Assembly: GCA_009773765.1 (NCBI GenBank)
Contig: WTWZ01000010.1
Location: 33,088-97,087, forward strand
Length of the DNA: 64,000 nucleotides
DNA from: Prolixibacteraceae bacterium
GTDB taxonomy: Bacteria; Bacteroidota; Bacteroidia; Bacteroidales; Prolixibacteraceae
Direction of reading: 5' to 3'
In this document: positions 18,329-26,312 of the stretch, in pieces
Layout: every line of letters begins with the position of its first letter
Position numbering within the stretch: position 1 is the stretch's first letter
Translations under genes and position numbers: made by a program
The notes under the pieces: model-generated
What the model was told of the DNA's origin: nothing
Seen by the model: only the letters and a program-made list of their open reading frames with translations
Database searches by the model: none

Positions 18329-19723
18329 ATGAATAGCCAGGATAAACCTCAAAAAATTAAAAAAAGAAGCTATAAAAACCTCATTCTCATTATTGTTTTA
18401 TTAGTTATAATGATTGGAATACCCTACCTGCTGATAAATTACCAGGCAAAACGCATAGGTTTAACAAAGAAGGAAGTCATCAGCCGGATTACAGGAAAAT
18501 CGGATGCAGGAAGCAAAAAAGTAACCGCTGGCGGTGAAAATGTAACCGGCGAAAAGATAGATTTTCTTGTTCCCATTGCCATCGGTCTGGAATTCACTGA
18601 TCCACCACTTATCGCACATATTCAGGCCGTTGACCTCGACGATGACGGTTTGCTGGATGTGATTGTTTGCGACGACCGGGGTAATTTTGTTTCGTGGATT
18701 CGCCAATATCCTTTGGGAACTTTCACAGAAAAGATTCTTGCCAGCGATCTTATCGCCCCGGCACATGTCGAAGTGATTGATTTTGACGGCGACGGCGATA
18801 AGGATTTGATGGTGGCGGTACTTGGGATGCTTTTCCCAAACAACGATAAAATCGGTTCAGTGGTGATTTTGGAAAATGATGGCCAGTTCAATTTCACAAA
18901 ACGTATTGTTGCAGAAAAAATAGCCCGTGTTTCAGATGTTCGCGCTGGTGACCTTGACAATGACGGCGATTTGGATTTGGCCGTGGCCCAGTTTGGTTAC
19001 GACGACGGCGAAACCCGCTGGATTGAAAACCATGGAAACTGGAAATTTGAAAGTCATATTCTTCAATATCTTTCGGGGCCAATCAATGTGGAAATTGTTG
19101 ATATTGATTATGACGGAGATTTGGACATCATTTCACTGGTTAGCCAGGAGTGGGAAGAGATATACTGTTTTATCAACGATGGGAAAGGGAACTTCAAACC
19201 TAATTTGCTTTTTGGGTCAAGTAACCAGGATTATGGTTCCAGCGGAATTTCATTGTTCGATTTGGATAAGGACGACGATGTGGATATTCTTTATACCAAC
19301 GGCGATGCTTTCGATTATATACCGCCGCAGGGGCGTCCGTGGCATGGTGTTCAGTGGCTTGAAAATAAAGGGGGCCTCGAATTTGAATTCCACCGGATAT
19401 GCAATTTTACCGGCGCTACCAATGTGCGGGCAGCCGATGCCGACAATGACGGGGATATTGATTTGTTTGCTGTTAGCGCCTTTAATATTTGGGACAGCCC
19501 CGATTCATACAGTTTCATCTGGCTCGAAAACGACGGGGAAATGAACTATATAAAACGCGAAATAACCCGAAACCCAACTCACCTGCTGGTTTGCGAACCC
19601 GGCGATTTTAACGCCGACGGCCTGGTTGATGTTGTAACCGGAGGAATGCACACTTATCCGCCTTTCGACCGGATGAGCCGGATAACTTTGTGGATAAACA
19701 ACGGTAAATTTTCAGAAAAATAA
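18329..19723 (+). CDS. membrane-anchored VCBS/FG-GAP repeat protein
   Basis: A 464-residue protein with a cytoplasmic lysine-rich start and one membrane segment (about residues 16-38), then about seven FG-GAP/VCBS blades forming a predicted beta-propeller outside the cytoplasm. Each blade holds a calcium-binding-like loop: DLDDDGLLD, DFDGDGDKD, DLDNDGDLD, DIDYDGDLD, DLDKDDDVD, DADNDGDID and DFNADGLVD. Blades also contain recurrent W-(I/L)-E-N motifs (WIENHG, WLENKG, WLENDG). It is the last gene of the plus-strand run after the cupredoxin-polyferredoxin fusion, 37 bp downstream, which implies a shared function, perhaps as a surface or periplasmic scaffold. Substrate unknown. Confidence 0.82.
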   Translation: MNSQDKPQKIKKRSYKNLILIIVLLVIMIGIPYLLINYQAKRIGLTKKEVISRITGKSDAGSKKVTAGGENVTGEKIDFLVPIAIGLEFTDPPLIAHIQAVDLDDDGLLDVIVCDDRGNFVSWIRQYPLGTFTEKILASDLIAPAHVEVIDFDGDGDKDLMVAVLGMLFPNNDKIGSVVILENDGQFNFTKRIVAEKIARVSDVRAGDLDNDGDLDLAVAQFGYDDGETRWIENHGNWKFESHILQYLSGPINVEIVDIDYDGDLDIISLVSQEWEEIYCFINDGKGNFKPNLLFGSSNQDYGSSGISLFDLDKDDDVDILYTNGDAFDYIPPQGRPWHGVQWLENKGGLEFEFHRICNFTGATNVRAADADNDGDIDLFAVSAFNIWDSPDSYSFIWLENDGEMNYIKREITRNPTHLLVCEPGDFNADGLVDVVTGGMHTYPPFDRMSRITLWINNGKFSEK

Positions 19724-19733
19724 TTATTGGTTT

Positions 19734-21542
19734 TTACATTTGCTGAAAAGCCCTCAGCATGGTTTCAAGTTTTGCTTGTTGCAGGGCAGGAATATTTTGC
19801 CTCCGCGCAACATTGATGGTTTGACTGACGGTTGTAATAGCCTTTTGTTTATTGCCCAGCACAGAATACGCATAGGCAAGCTGGCTCCCGGCTGAAACCA
19901 GAATATCGGGCGGACAATTGTAATGCGTAAATGCCCTCTCTAAAAATTCTTTTCCCTCTTCCATATTTCGAAACGTAGGATCGGGACAGGTAATGAGCAT
20001 TTCGCCCAGCCTTGCCAGATAATCCGGGTTGTTGGGGTGAAATCCCAGCGCCTTTCGGTAAAGCCCGATATATTTGCCCCACATTTTTTGGCGTTTCAAA
20101 ATATCGCTCAGGTTACGGATGGTTTGGGTGTCCATCGGTCCGCCTTTAAACGACTTTTCGTAAAGTGAAATTGCCTTTGCTGGTTCTCCGTTATTTTCTG
20201 CGGTTTCTCCCGTCATTCTTAACACTTTCGGATGGTTTGCCGCCATATTTTGAAGTTTTGCGAGGTAATAGGCTGCTTTTTCCTTTTGCCCAAACTGAAA
20301 TAACAGATCGGCAACGTTTGCCATCACATCAACATTTCCCTGGTTTTTTTCAGCCATTTCATTTAAAATCGCAAGAGATTTTTGCTTGTCGCCAACAGCC
20401 CATAAACTTTTTGCCAGGTAATCCTGAATCGTTACATCTTTGGGTTTTAGCTCCAGCGCCCGTGTCCAGTATTTTACCGCCTGCTGATAAATTCCTTTTT
20501 GATAAAAGTACACTCCCGTATTTTTAATTTCGGCATAATTGTCGTAAAAAAGGGCCATTTGTTTTTCAGTAAGCGCGATGGCCTTGTCGTTCTGGTTTTT
20601 CCACAAATATATTCTGATAGCTTTCGACAAAAGATATTTGTTATCGGGCAAAAATTGCAAGCCCTGTTCCACCAAATTCAATGCCCAGTCGGAGTGAAAG
20701 CTTTTTTCGGCTTCGTCAATCTTTTTAAGCAGGTACAATTCCGACCTCGATAACAAAACCAGTTTATCAATTAATGTATCCACGGGAGGATAAAAATCGA
20801 CCAAATCGTTTGCCCGGTCGGTGAGCTTTTTGCCCAATTCTGTATCACCATTCATATTGTAAATAGTGCCTAAAAGTTTATACGACGGGCCAAACAGGTT
20901 ATTTGTCCGGATAATTTCCTGGAGTGTTTGTTCTGCCAGATCGGTGCGCCCGGAATCAAAATAGATTCTCGAAAGTTCGAAACCGGCGTAAATTCCAAGG
21001 GGGAAATGTCCTTGCCGGGTAGTTGTATTTGTGGCAATAGTCCTGGTTTTTAGAGATGTTATTCTGTTATACGACTCTTCTGCCAATTCATTGTTATTAA
21101 GGTTTTTATAACCGCTGCCCAAATAATACCAGGCAAGGTTGGCGTCAGCATTGAGTTCAGTTACCCGCTTAAAATTGTCAACAACTGCATTTGGATTTCC
21201 CATTTCAAGGTTCAGATATCCGTTGTAATAATTCCAAATCCAGCCGGTGTTATTTTTCTGAAGAGCCAGCTCGTAACATTTTGCCGCTTCTGCATAATTT
21301 GCGCTTGAGTGGTAAACCATTCCGAGCATTCCCAAATTTTCGGAAGTAGGTTTGCGCCTGGCTTTTTTATAGGTTTCAGCTATTTGTTCCCTTACCGGAA
21401 TCGAAAGTGTTTGCGAACCTGAAATTTCAGGGATTTCGATGCCCGGACTGCTGATGAAAACAAATTTTACGATCAGAATCAGAAGTATTAAAATAACTGG
21501 TCCGGAGATATAAATTACCAACTTTTTATTTTTGTCCATCAT
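19734..21542 (-). CDS. large TPR protein with N-terminal membrane anchor
   Basis: A 602-residue protein with one N-terminal transmembrane helix (KKLVIYISGPVILILLILIV) and a long tetratricopeptide solenoid from about residue 50 to the end. Examples are WNYYNGYLNLEMGNPNAV, LAWYYLGSGYKNLNNNELA and VKYWTRALELKPKDVTIQDY. The domain is predicted periplasmic. It converges on the VCBS-repeat gene with only 10 bp between the stop codons, so the two are transcriptionally opposed, but physical proximity could still reflect functional association. No enzymatic motif is visible; a scaffold role in an envelope complex is the most that can be inferred. Confidence 0.72.
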   Translation of the reverse strand: MMDKNKKLVIYISGPVILILLILIVKFVFISSPGIEIPEISGSQTLSIPVREQIAETYKKARRKPTSENLGMLGMVYHSSANYAEAAKCYELALQKNNTGWIWNYYNGYLNLEMGNPNAVVDNFKRVTELNADANLAWYYLGSGYKNLNNNELAEESYNRITSLKTRTIATNTTTRQGHFPLGIYAGFELSRIYFDSGRTDLAEQTLQEIIRTNNLFGPSYKLLGTIYNMNGDTELGKKLTDRANDLVDFYPPVDTLIDKLVLLSRSELYLLKKIDEAEKSFHSDWALNLVEQGLQFLPDNKYLLSKAIRIYLWKNQNDKAIALTEKQMALFYDNYAEIKNTGVYFYQKGIYQQAVKYWTRALELKPKDVTIQDYLAKSLWAVGDKQKSLAILNEMAEKNQGNVDVMANVADLLFQFGQKEKAAYYLAKLQNMAANHPKVLRMTGETAENNGEPAKAISLYEKSFKGGPMDTQTIRNLSDILKRQKMWGKYIGLYRKALGFHPNNPDYLARLGEMLITCPDPTFRNMEEGKEFLERAFTHYNCPPDILVSAGSQLAYAYSVLGNKQKAITTVSQTINVARRQNIPALQQAKLETMLRAFQQM

Positions 21543-21840
21543 CGATTCACATTAAGATGTCAAAATTATTAAAAATAGGGTGAAAACTCCATTCTTATTT
21601 GGATTGATTTGTTTGTGACAGAAATTAAAAGATAAGATAGTCCGTATGAATTTATTCAGTTGTAATTTATCAATGAGGCTGGTTTTCATAAAATAGCAAA
21701 CTAAATATCCGAAAACTTTAATTTTGCGTTAAAACACACAATTCAGGCGGTTATCAGCCAAATACCCCCGTTTATACATTCAGCAGGGAGGTTTCATTTG
21801 GTTGTACTATGTTTGTTTCTGTGAAAATGTAAAAACATGA

Positions 21841-22314
21841 AATTCAACTTATAATAGAAAGGACAGGCTGTGGATTTCGGGAAGCAATGATCTGATTGTA
21901 ATGGGCTCATCGGGAAATTATTCCACGATTCCTAAAGCGCCTATAATTAAATAGTACAAACAATTCAGGAGTAACCCTTCATTTAAGAAATTTTTACCAT
22001 CAGGATTGGATGAATTACAGGTACTTAAAACGCCTTACGAAAAAATAACTGAGTTCGCAGGGCAATTCACTTTTAATTTTAACAGGGTTACCGAAGACAG
22101 CGATAATTCGGTATATTTTACCAATAAATTAGGATTGTATAAAATAACCGGAAATCAAACTGACGTGAAATTTCTGAGGTACATTGGCAATAATTTCGAT
22201 ATTGATTTTTATGGGAACGATACTTTGTTCAACTCCCCCGCTTCGCCAAACCGTTACAAAATAGTTTACACCGATTTGTTCGAAAAGGGAAAACCATGCG
22301 GTTTAAAAGTGTAA
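21841..22314 (+). pseudogene. decayed gene fragment, possibly propeller-like lipoprotein
   Basis: One frame stays coding-like across this interval with a single internal TAG at 21952 and an in-frame TGA directly upstream at 21838. It reads LWISGSNDLIVMGSSGNYST before the stop and FTFNFNRVTEDSDNSVYF, NKLGLYKITGNQTDVKFL after it. The composition and strand pattern resemble a beta-rich exported protein, but I cannot name the family. No credible start codon exists. The surrounding 21543-22343 stretch holds nothing else recognisable, so I regard this as the remains of a gene. Confidence 0.35.
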
Positions 22315-22343
22315 TTGTATTTGCCGATGGAGATAGGAGGGAG

Positions 22344-23546
22344 TTAAACCAACAAATTCCGGTTTCCCCAATGCCAGATTTGCAGCGGAAAATCGGGATA
22401 TGCTTTTGTAAAGATTTTGTATTTGGAAAGTTTACCCTCGTTATCCTGAAATTTAACTTCAACGGCATAACCTTTTTGAAACGAGGTTTCCACCACAAAA
22501 TCAACTTCATTGCCATTGGCTGTTCTCCAGAATTTAATCTGATCGGGTTCCTGTTTTTCGAGTAATTTTCGAAATACATAATTTTCGAGTAAAACTCCCT
22601 TGTCCGCCCGCTGTTCAATTGGAGCAAAATAGTTAATCAATATATTTCGCAAACCCAAATCGTTGAAATAGACTTTGGGCATTTTAACCAGCTCTTTCCT
22701 GATGTTACTGTAGAATGGCCGCACCAGGCTGATATGAAAGCACTTCTGTAAAATATACAGGTAGTTTTCTATCGTGCTGTTGTTAATGCGCAAGGTGTTC
22801 GATAGTTCGTTAACGTTGAGCAGGTTTCCCGACTGGCTTGCCAAAATCATCAGCAAACGGTAAAATTTTTCTTCTTCATTAACAGCCGATTCCAAAATAT
22901 CGCGCTTGATGTACGAATCCCTGATTTCCTTTAAAAGTTCCTTTTTACCGCCAAAATCGTTTTCCAGAACAACTGCCGGATAACCACCGTAGTTAAGGTA
23001 TTCATCCATTAATGCCCAAAACAGGTTTTCATAAACCGACTTCTGCTTTTCTCTTTTTTGCAGTGAAATTAAATCGGCAAGCAATTCGGGTTTCCCTTTA
23101 AAATCAAGGAACTCGTCAAAGTCGAGCGAGGGCATCTGAAAAATCCGTTTTCTGCCGGCCAGCGAATCTTTAAAATTTCTGTCGATATAAAAAGCGCTGC
23201 TGCCGGTTGCCACAATCTTCACACGGACGGCATATTCGTCGTAAATCAGTTTCAGAAAACCGCTTGCATCCTTCAGGTATTGAATTTCATCAATCATCAC
23301 GATAATCCGTTTTCCCTCGGCAAGTGGGCAAAACTTAAACAGGTTCTCCGGATCCTGATCAAGTTCGAGTAAAACACTTTTACGCTCCAAATTGATAAAA
23401 AAGACAGACTCCCCTTTTTGAGTTAAATCTTCAGCAAGTTGTTTCAGCAAGGTAGATTTCCCTATTTGCCTGGCTCCAATCAGAATAGTGAATTCCTTTT
23501 TGGGAATATGATTAATAATTTCGGTATATTTTTTTCTAATTGCCAT
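22344..23546 (-). CDS. AAA+ ATPase with DUF4143 domain
   Basis: A 400-residue ATPase; I choose the ATG at 23546 (MAIRKKYTEI) over one at 23561. The N-terminal half is an AAA_14-type P-loop domain with Walker A GARQIGKST near residue 30, Walker B IVMIDEIQYL near residue 90 and a sensor VATGSSAF. A winged-helix-like middle (SQSGNLLNVNELSNTLRINN) and the C-terminal DUF4143 domain follow, ending FWRTANGNEVDFVVE and GYAVEVKF, which resembles a restriction-endonuclease-like core. The family is widespread and highly paralogous, and its function is not established; DNA or mobile-element biology is often suggested. Three 33-bp repeats precede it. Confidence 0.85.
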   Translation of the reverse strand: MAIRKKYTEIINHIPKKEFTILIGARQIGKSTLLKQLAEDLTQKGESVFFINLERKSVLLELDQDPENLFKFCPLAEGKRIIVMIDEIQYLKDASGFLKLIYDEYAVRVKIVATGSSAFYIDRNFKDSLAGRKRIFQMPSLDFDEFLDFKGKPELLADLISLQKREKQKSVYENLFWALMDEYLNYGGYPAVVLENDFGGKKELLKEIRDSYIKRDILESAVNEEEKFYRLLMILASQSGNLLNVNELSNTLRINNSTIENYLYILQKCFHISLVRPFYSNIRKELVKMPKVYFNDLGLRNILINYFAPIEQRADKGVLLENYVFRKLLEKQEPDQIKFWRTANGNEVDFVVETSFQKGYAVEVKFQDNEGKLSKYKIFTKAYPDFPLQIWHWGNRNLLV

Positions 23547-23589
23547 GCACCAAAAGTACAAATTATTTTGAAGAATTTGATGAAACTAT

Positions 23590-23671
23590 ATAAAATATCC
23601 GATAATTTATATACCTCTATATGTAAAATATCCGATAAATTATGTAGCGCGGTATGCAAAATATCTTAATA
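23590..23671. repeat. iterated 33-bp direct repeat upstream of DUF4143 ATPase gene
   Basis: Two full copies and one partial copy of a 33-bp unit. The shared core AAAATATCCGATAA(T/A)TTAT occurs at 23592-23610 and 23625-23643, and AAAATATCTTA at about 23658. The phase is exact between copies one and two. The array fills the gap between hipT and the start of the ATPase gene, 45-125 bp upstream of that start codon, a position suited to an operator or promoter array. Confidence 0.6.
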
Positions 23672-23676
23672 CGGGT

Positions 23677-24684
23677 TTATTCAGAATTCAGCATCCCCAA
23701 TCGTTCATTGTAATGAAACAGGTACTGTTCTTTTGTAGCTTCATCAAGAAACGATTTAATCACTAAATTTTCAACTTCAACCTGCTTTTTCAGGAAAGAG
23801 TCAAGTAGTTTAACGACTCTGTTTTCTGCTATTCCTGTTTTTTTTCCAAATTCTATGAAATCTGCCTTGCACGGATGGTGCAGCGAATTTTTAATCCGGC
23901 AATCCGACCAGTACCATTCTTTAAACAGTTCGTTGTCCAAAGCAAAAAAGCCCTCTTCGTCAACATGGATTCGGGTATCCATCAGGTCGTAAGCCGGACT
24001 TAAAACATAGTCGCCATTTGCAGTTTCCAATAAAGAGAAATTCTTTAAATGGGCGTCGCCATTTGAAAAAAGGAAATTAAAAACAACCAGTTTATAAAAT
24101 TTTTCCATTTCAATTTTCCAGGGGCCAACGTACTTTTTAATCAATTCGGCAATACCTTCATAAGAAAATTCGTACTTGAAATTAACACCTGCATTTTCTT
24201 CTGTTTTTCCGGCTAACGACGCAAAATCTTCAATACCTAATCTTGCGCCATTTGTATCAATATCAAATCGTTTGGTAATATATGCCGCTTCTCCTTTGCT
24301 GAAAAAAACCAACCCATTTACAGCAGTTGGTATGCCGTACACCTGATTGGCAATTTGCATGGTCACATGTTCATTTGCCGGCGCCATAGCGATTTTCCGA
24401 AGTCCATTAGGTTTAGGCTTGAGGATGTAGGAGCCCTGTTCCTTTCCGATGGTTAAACGGAGACTGTTTTTTTCAAGCAAAACAGAATATTTTTCCTGCG
24501 CCCCGGAAATTGAAATTCTTTTTCTGTTTTGAATGAATTTATCCTGATCGTCCCCATCAGTTTCAGGAGCATTGTAGGGTAAGATGTGACTGACTTTTCG
24601 TGAGGAAAACATCCTGCGCAAAAACAGAGTGCTGTACGTAACATATCCTTCTGTTAATAATCCCGGACAATTTCTGATTTCCAT
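23677..24684 (-). CDS. hipT: HipT-like serine/threonine kinase toxin
   Basis: A 335-residue HipA-type kinase lacking the N-terminal subdomain, as in HipT of three-gene HipBST systems. The Gly-rich loop reads RISISGAQEK with an SIS motif at Ser58/Ser60, the serines that are autophosphorylated in characterised HipT. ATP-site Lys is in GSYILKPKP. The catalytic loop is NGDAHLKNFS (Asp210) and the metal-binding Asp233 is in SPAYDLMD. HipA/HipT toxins phosphorylate aminoacyl-tRNA synthetases and cause growth arrest; HipT from E. coli O127 targets TrpS. The target here is unknown. The gene starts 9 bp after hipS in an evident operon hipB-hipS-hipT. Confidence 0.88.
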   Translation of the reverse strand: MEIRNCPGLLTEGYVTYSTLFLRRMFSSRKVSHILPYNAPETDGDDQDKFIQNRKRISISGAQEKYSVLLEKNSLRLTIGKEQGSYILKPKPNGLRKIAMAPANEHVTMQIANQVYGIPTAVNGLVFFSKGEAAYITKRFDIDTNGARLGIEDFASLAGKTEENAGVNFKYEFSYEGIAELIKKYVGPWKIEMEKFYKLVVFNFLFSNGDAHLKNFSLLETANGDYVLSPAYDLMDTRIHVDEEGFFALDNELFKEWYWSDCRIKNSLHHPCKADFIEFGKKTGIAENRVVKLLDSFLKKQVEVENLVIKSFLDEATKEQYLFHYNERLGMLNSE

Positions 24685-24693
24685 AATCTTCTT

Positions 24694-25017
24694 TTAAACA
24701 ATTGGTTTGATGGTTACTGCGCCAATGGTATCGTATTGTGCAGTGGCTAACAGCAAACCAAAAAAATCATTTTCATCAATTTTTAATTGCCTTTGTTGTA
24801 CCGTTCTGTTTGTCCCTTCAGATAACATATTATAGAAAAAGGGGAATAAATATTCACAGTTGTGTACCGGTTGATTCTTTGGCAATGTCAAGCTAATTGC
24901 CGGTTTTGAATTATCGGTGAAATATCCTGAATCGTACTTAAACTCGTAAGTACGATTGTTGCTTTCGGTTAGCTTTCCCACCAAAACACCGTTGCGATAT
25001 ATTTCGGCGCTTCTCAT
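24694..25017 (-). CDS. hipS: HipS-like antitoxin (HipA N-terminal domain protein)
   Basis: A 107-residue stand-alone version of the HipA N-terminal subdomain (Couple_hipA): AEIYRNGVLVGKLTE at the start, LTLPKNQP and FPFFYNMLSEG in the middle. In full-length HipA this region is fused to the kinase; in HipBST it is a separate protein, HipS, which acts as the antitoxin of HipT. Its ATG overlaps the hipB stop by four bases (ATGA), indicating translational coupling. The intact reading frame, clean start and stop and normal HipS length argue against a broken hipA gene. Confidence 0.85.
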   Translation of the reverse strand: MRSAEIYRNGVLVGKLTESNNRTYEFKYDSGYFTDNSKPAISLTLPKNQPVHNCEYLFPFFYNMLSEGTNRTVQQRQLKIDENDFFGLLLATAQYDTIGAVTIKPIV

Positions 25018-25226
25018 TTACCAAGGTTTTTTAGTTCCAGTTTTATTTCCAAACCTAATACGTCGGCAATTTTCTGTAAATTTTTTAAAGTGATATTCCC
25101 TTTGCCGCTATCGAACCGTTTTAATGTAGCAATTCCAACCCCTGTAAGTTCAGCAAGGTACTCCTGATTTACTGCCAGAATATCTTTTCTGGCTTTTATT
25201 GATCTTACAATTTCTTCGTTTGTCAT
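25014..25226 (-). CDS. hipB: HipB-like Xre-family repressor
   Basis: A 70-residue helix-turn-helix protein starting at MTNEEIVRSIKAR (ATG 25226). An upstream in-frame ATG at 25250 would add eight residues, but it lies inside the operator dyad, so I prefer the shorter form. The HTH is NQEYLAELTGVGIATLKRFDSGKG (helices 2-3), followed by ITLKNLQKIADVLGLE, the usual XRE tail. In HipBA/HipBST operons HipB binds the operators and represses the operon, and it may augment HipS. It is the first gene of the operon, and the two inverted repeats upstream match the role. Confidence 0.85.
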   Translation of the reverse strand: MTNEEIVRSIKARKDILAVNQEYLAELTGVGIATLKRFDSGKGNITLKNLQKIADVLGLEIKLELKNLGK

Positions 25227-25243
25227 CTTAATATGATTTTTCG

Positions 25244-25259
25244 GTATCATAAATGATAC
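25244..25259. promoter_or_regulatory. HipB operator O1 (proximal)
   Basis: GTATCAT-AA-ATGATAC has perfect 7-bp arms and a 2-bp centre. It overlaps the upstream candidate start of hipB and lies 18 bp before the preferred one. It is the reverse complement of the second dyad 61 bp away, an exact match that is hard to explain by chance and fits cooperative HipB binding around the promoter. Confidence 0.78.
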
Positions 25260-25304
25260 TAATGGATAAAATTACGATATATTTGATGAACAAACAAGCA
25301 ATAT

Positions 25305-25320
25305 GTATCATTTATGATAC
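25305..25320. promoter_or_regulatory. HipB operator O2 (distal)
   Basis: GTATCAT-TT-ATGATAC, the same dyad as at 25244 read on the other strand. The two sites bracket an AT-rich segment with TTTG and TAATTTTA elements on the minus strand, a weak match to Bacteroidota promoter boxes, so repression by occlusion or looping is plausible. Confidence 0.75.
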
Positions 25321-25412
25321 TTTTAAGTGTTTTTAAAAAATAAATTCATTCTTTTTAAAATTATCATCTAACTTTATTCGCCATAAAAACAACCATTTTG
25401 AACAGTAGAAAT

Positions 25413-26311
25413 ATGCAAAATCAAAACAAGAAAATAGGATTTATCGGTTTGGGAGTGATGGGAAAACCCATGTCGCTAAACTTAATCAAGGCCGGATATT
25501 CAGTCATGGTTTTTGATCTCAACAACGATGCAGTAAATGAAGTTGTTATGGCTGGTGCTGAACGAGGCAACTCACCCAGTCATGTTGGAGAGAATTGTGA
25601 AGTGATTATTACAATGCTACCCAATTCTCCGCAGGTTGAGGAAGTGATTACTGGTAAAAACGGCATTTTGGAAGGAGCAAAACCCGGTTCGGTTGTTATT
25701 GACATGAGTTCCATTTCGCCAATTGTTGCTGTTAAGGTGTGCGAAATTGCCTCCGCGAAAGGAGTGGAAATGATTGATGCTCCGGTAAGTGGTGGCGAAC
25801 CCAAAGCCAAAGACGGCACGCTGTCGATTATGGCGGGCGGAAAGGCAGACGTGTTTCGGTAAAGGAAATCCTGCTTTCGATGGGAGCATCGGCAATACTT
25901 ATTGGAGAAATAGGGAGCGGAAATATTGCCAAGTTAGCCAATCAGATAATGGTGGCGCTGCATTTGGCGGCCATGTCGGAAGCCATGGTTTTTGCTGAAA
26001 AAGCAGGAGTAGATTCAGAAAAGGTATTTCGCGCAATACGTGGAGGATTGGCAGGAAGCACTGTTCTTGACGCCAAAATGCCGCTGATCCTGGAACGCAA
26101 CTTTAAACCCGGAGGCCCAATAAGAATGCACACAAAGGATCTTTTGAATGTCAGGGATACCGCGCTTGCAATTGACGCGCCAATCCCTTTAACCACGCAG
26201 GTTATGGAATTTATGAAAGCACTGAAAGCCGATGGAAAACAGGAGCACGACCACGGCGGAATTATTCAGTATTGGGAAAAACTGGCGCATGTTGAAGTGA
26301 AAAGGAAGTGA
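25413..26311 (+). pseudogene. garR: 2-hydroxy-3-oxopropionate reductase (GarR-like), frameshifted
   Basis: Two reading frames together encode one GarR/beta-hydroxyacid dehydrogenase. The first (from ATG 25413) has the Rossmann motif GFIGLGVMGKPMS, the MLPNSPQVEEVI segment and the substrate loop DAPVSGGEPKAKDGTLSIM, then runs into TAA at 25860 after GGKADVF. The second resumes with VKEILLSMGAS, the catalytic-Lys region SGNIAKLANQIMV, AIRGGLAGSTVLDAK and RNFKPGGPIRMHTKDL. One missing base near 25856 explains the break. GarR reduces tartronate semialdehyde to D-glycerate with NAD(P)H in glyoxylate/aldarate catabolism. Everything else is conserved, so this is a recent mutation or an assembly error. 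A GntP permease lies nearby. Confidence 0.85.
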
Positions 26312-26312
26312 A

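Noticed and set aside
23590..23671. A CRISPR array
   Set aside because: The repeats abut as full 33-bp units without unique spacers and there are no cas genes.
24684..25017. hipS and hipT as a broken single hipA gene
   Set aside because: Both frames have proper starts and stops, hipS overlaps hipB as ATGA, and the kinase has an intact own start; this is the normal HipBST layout.
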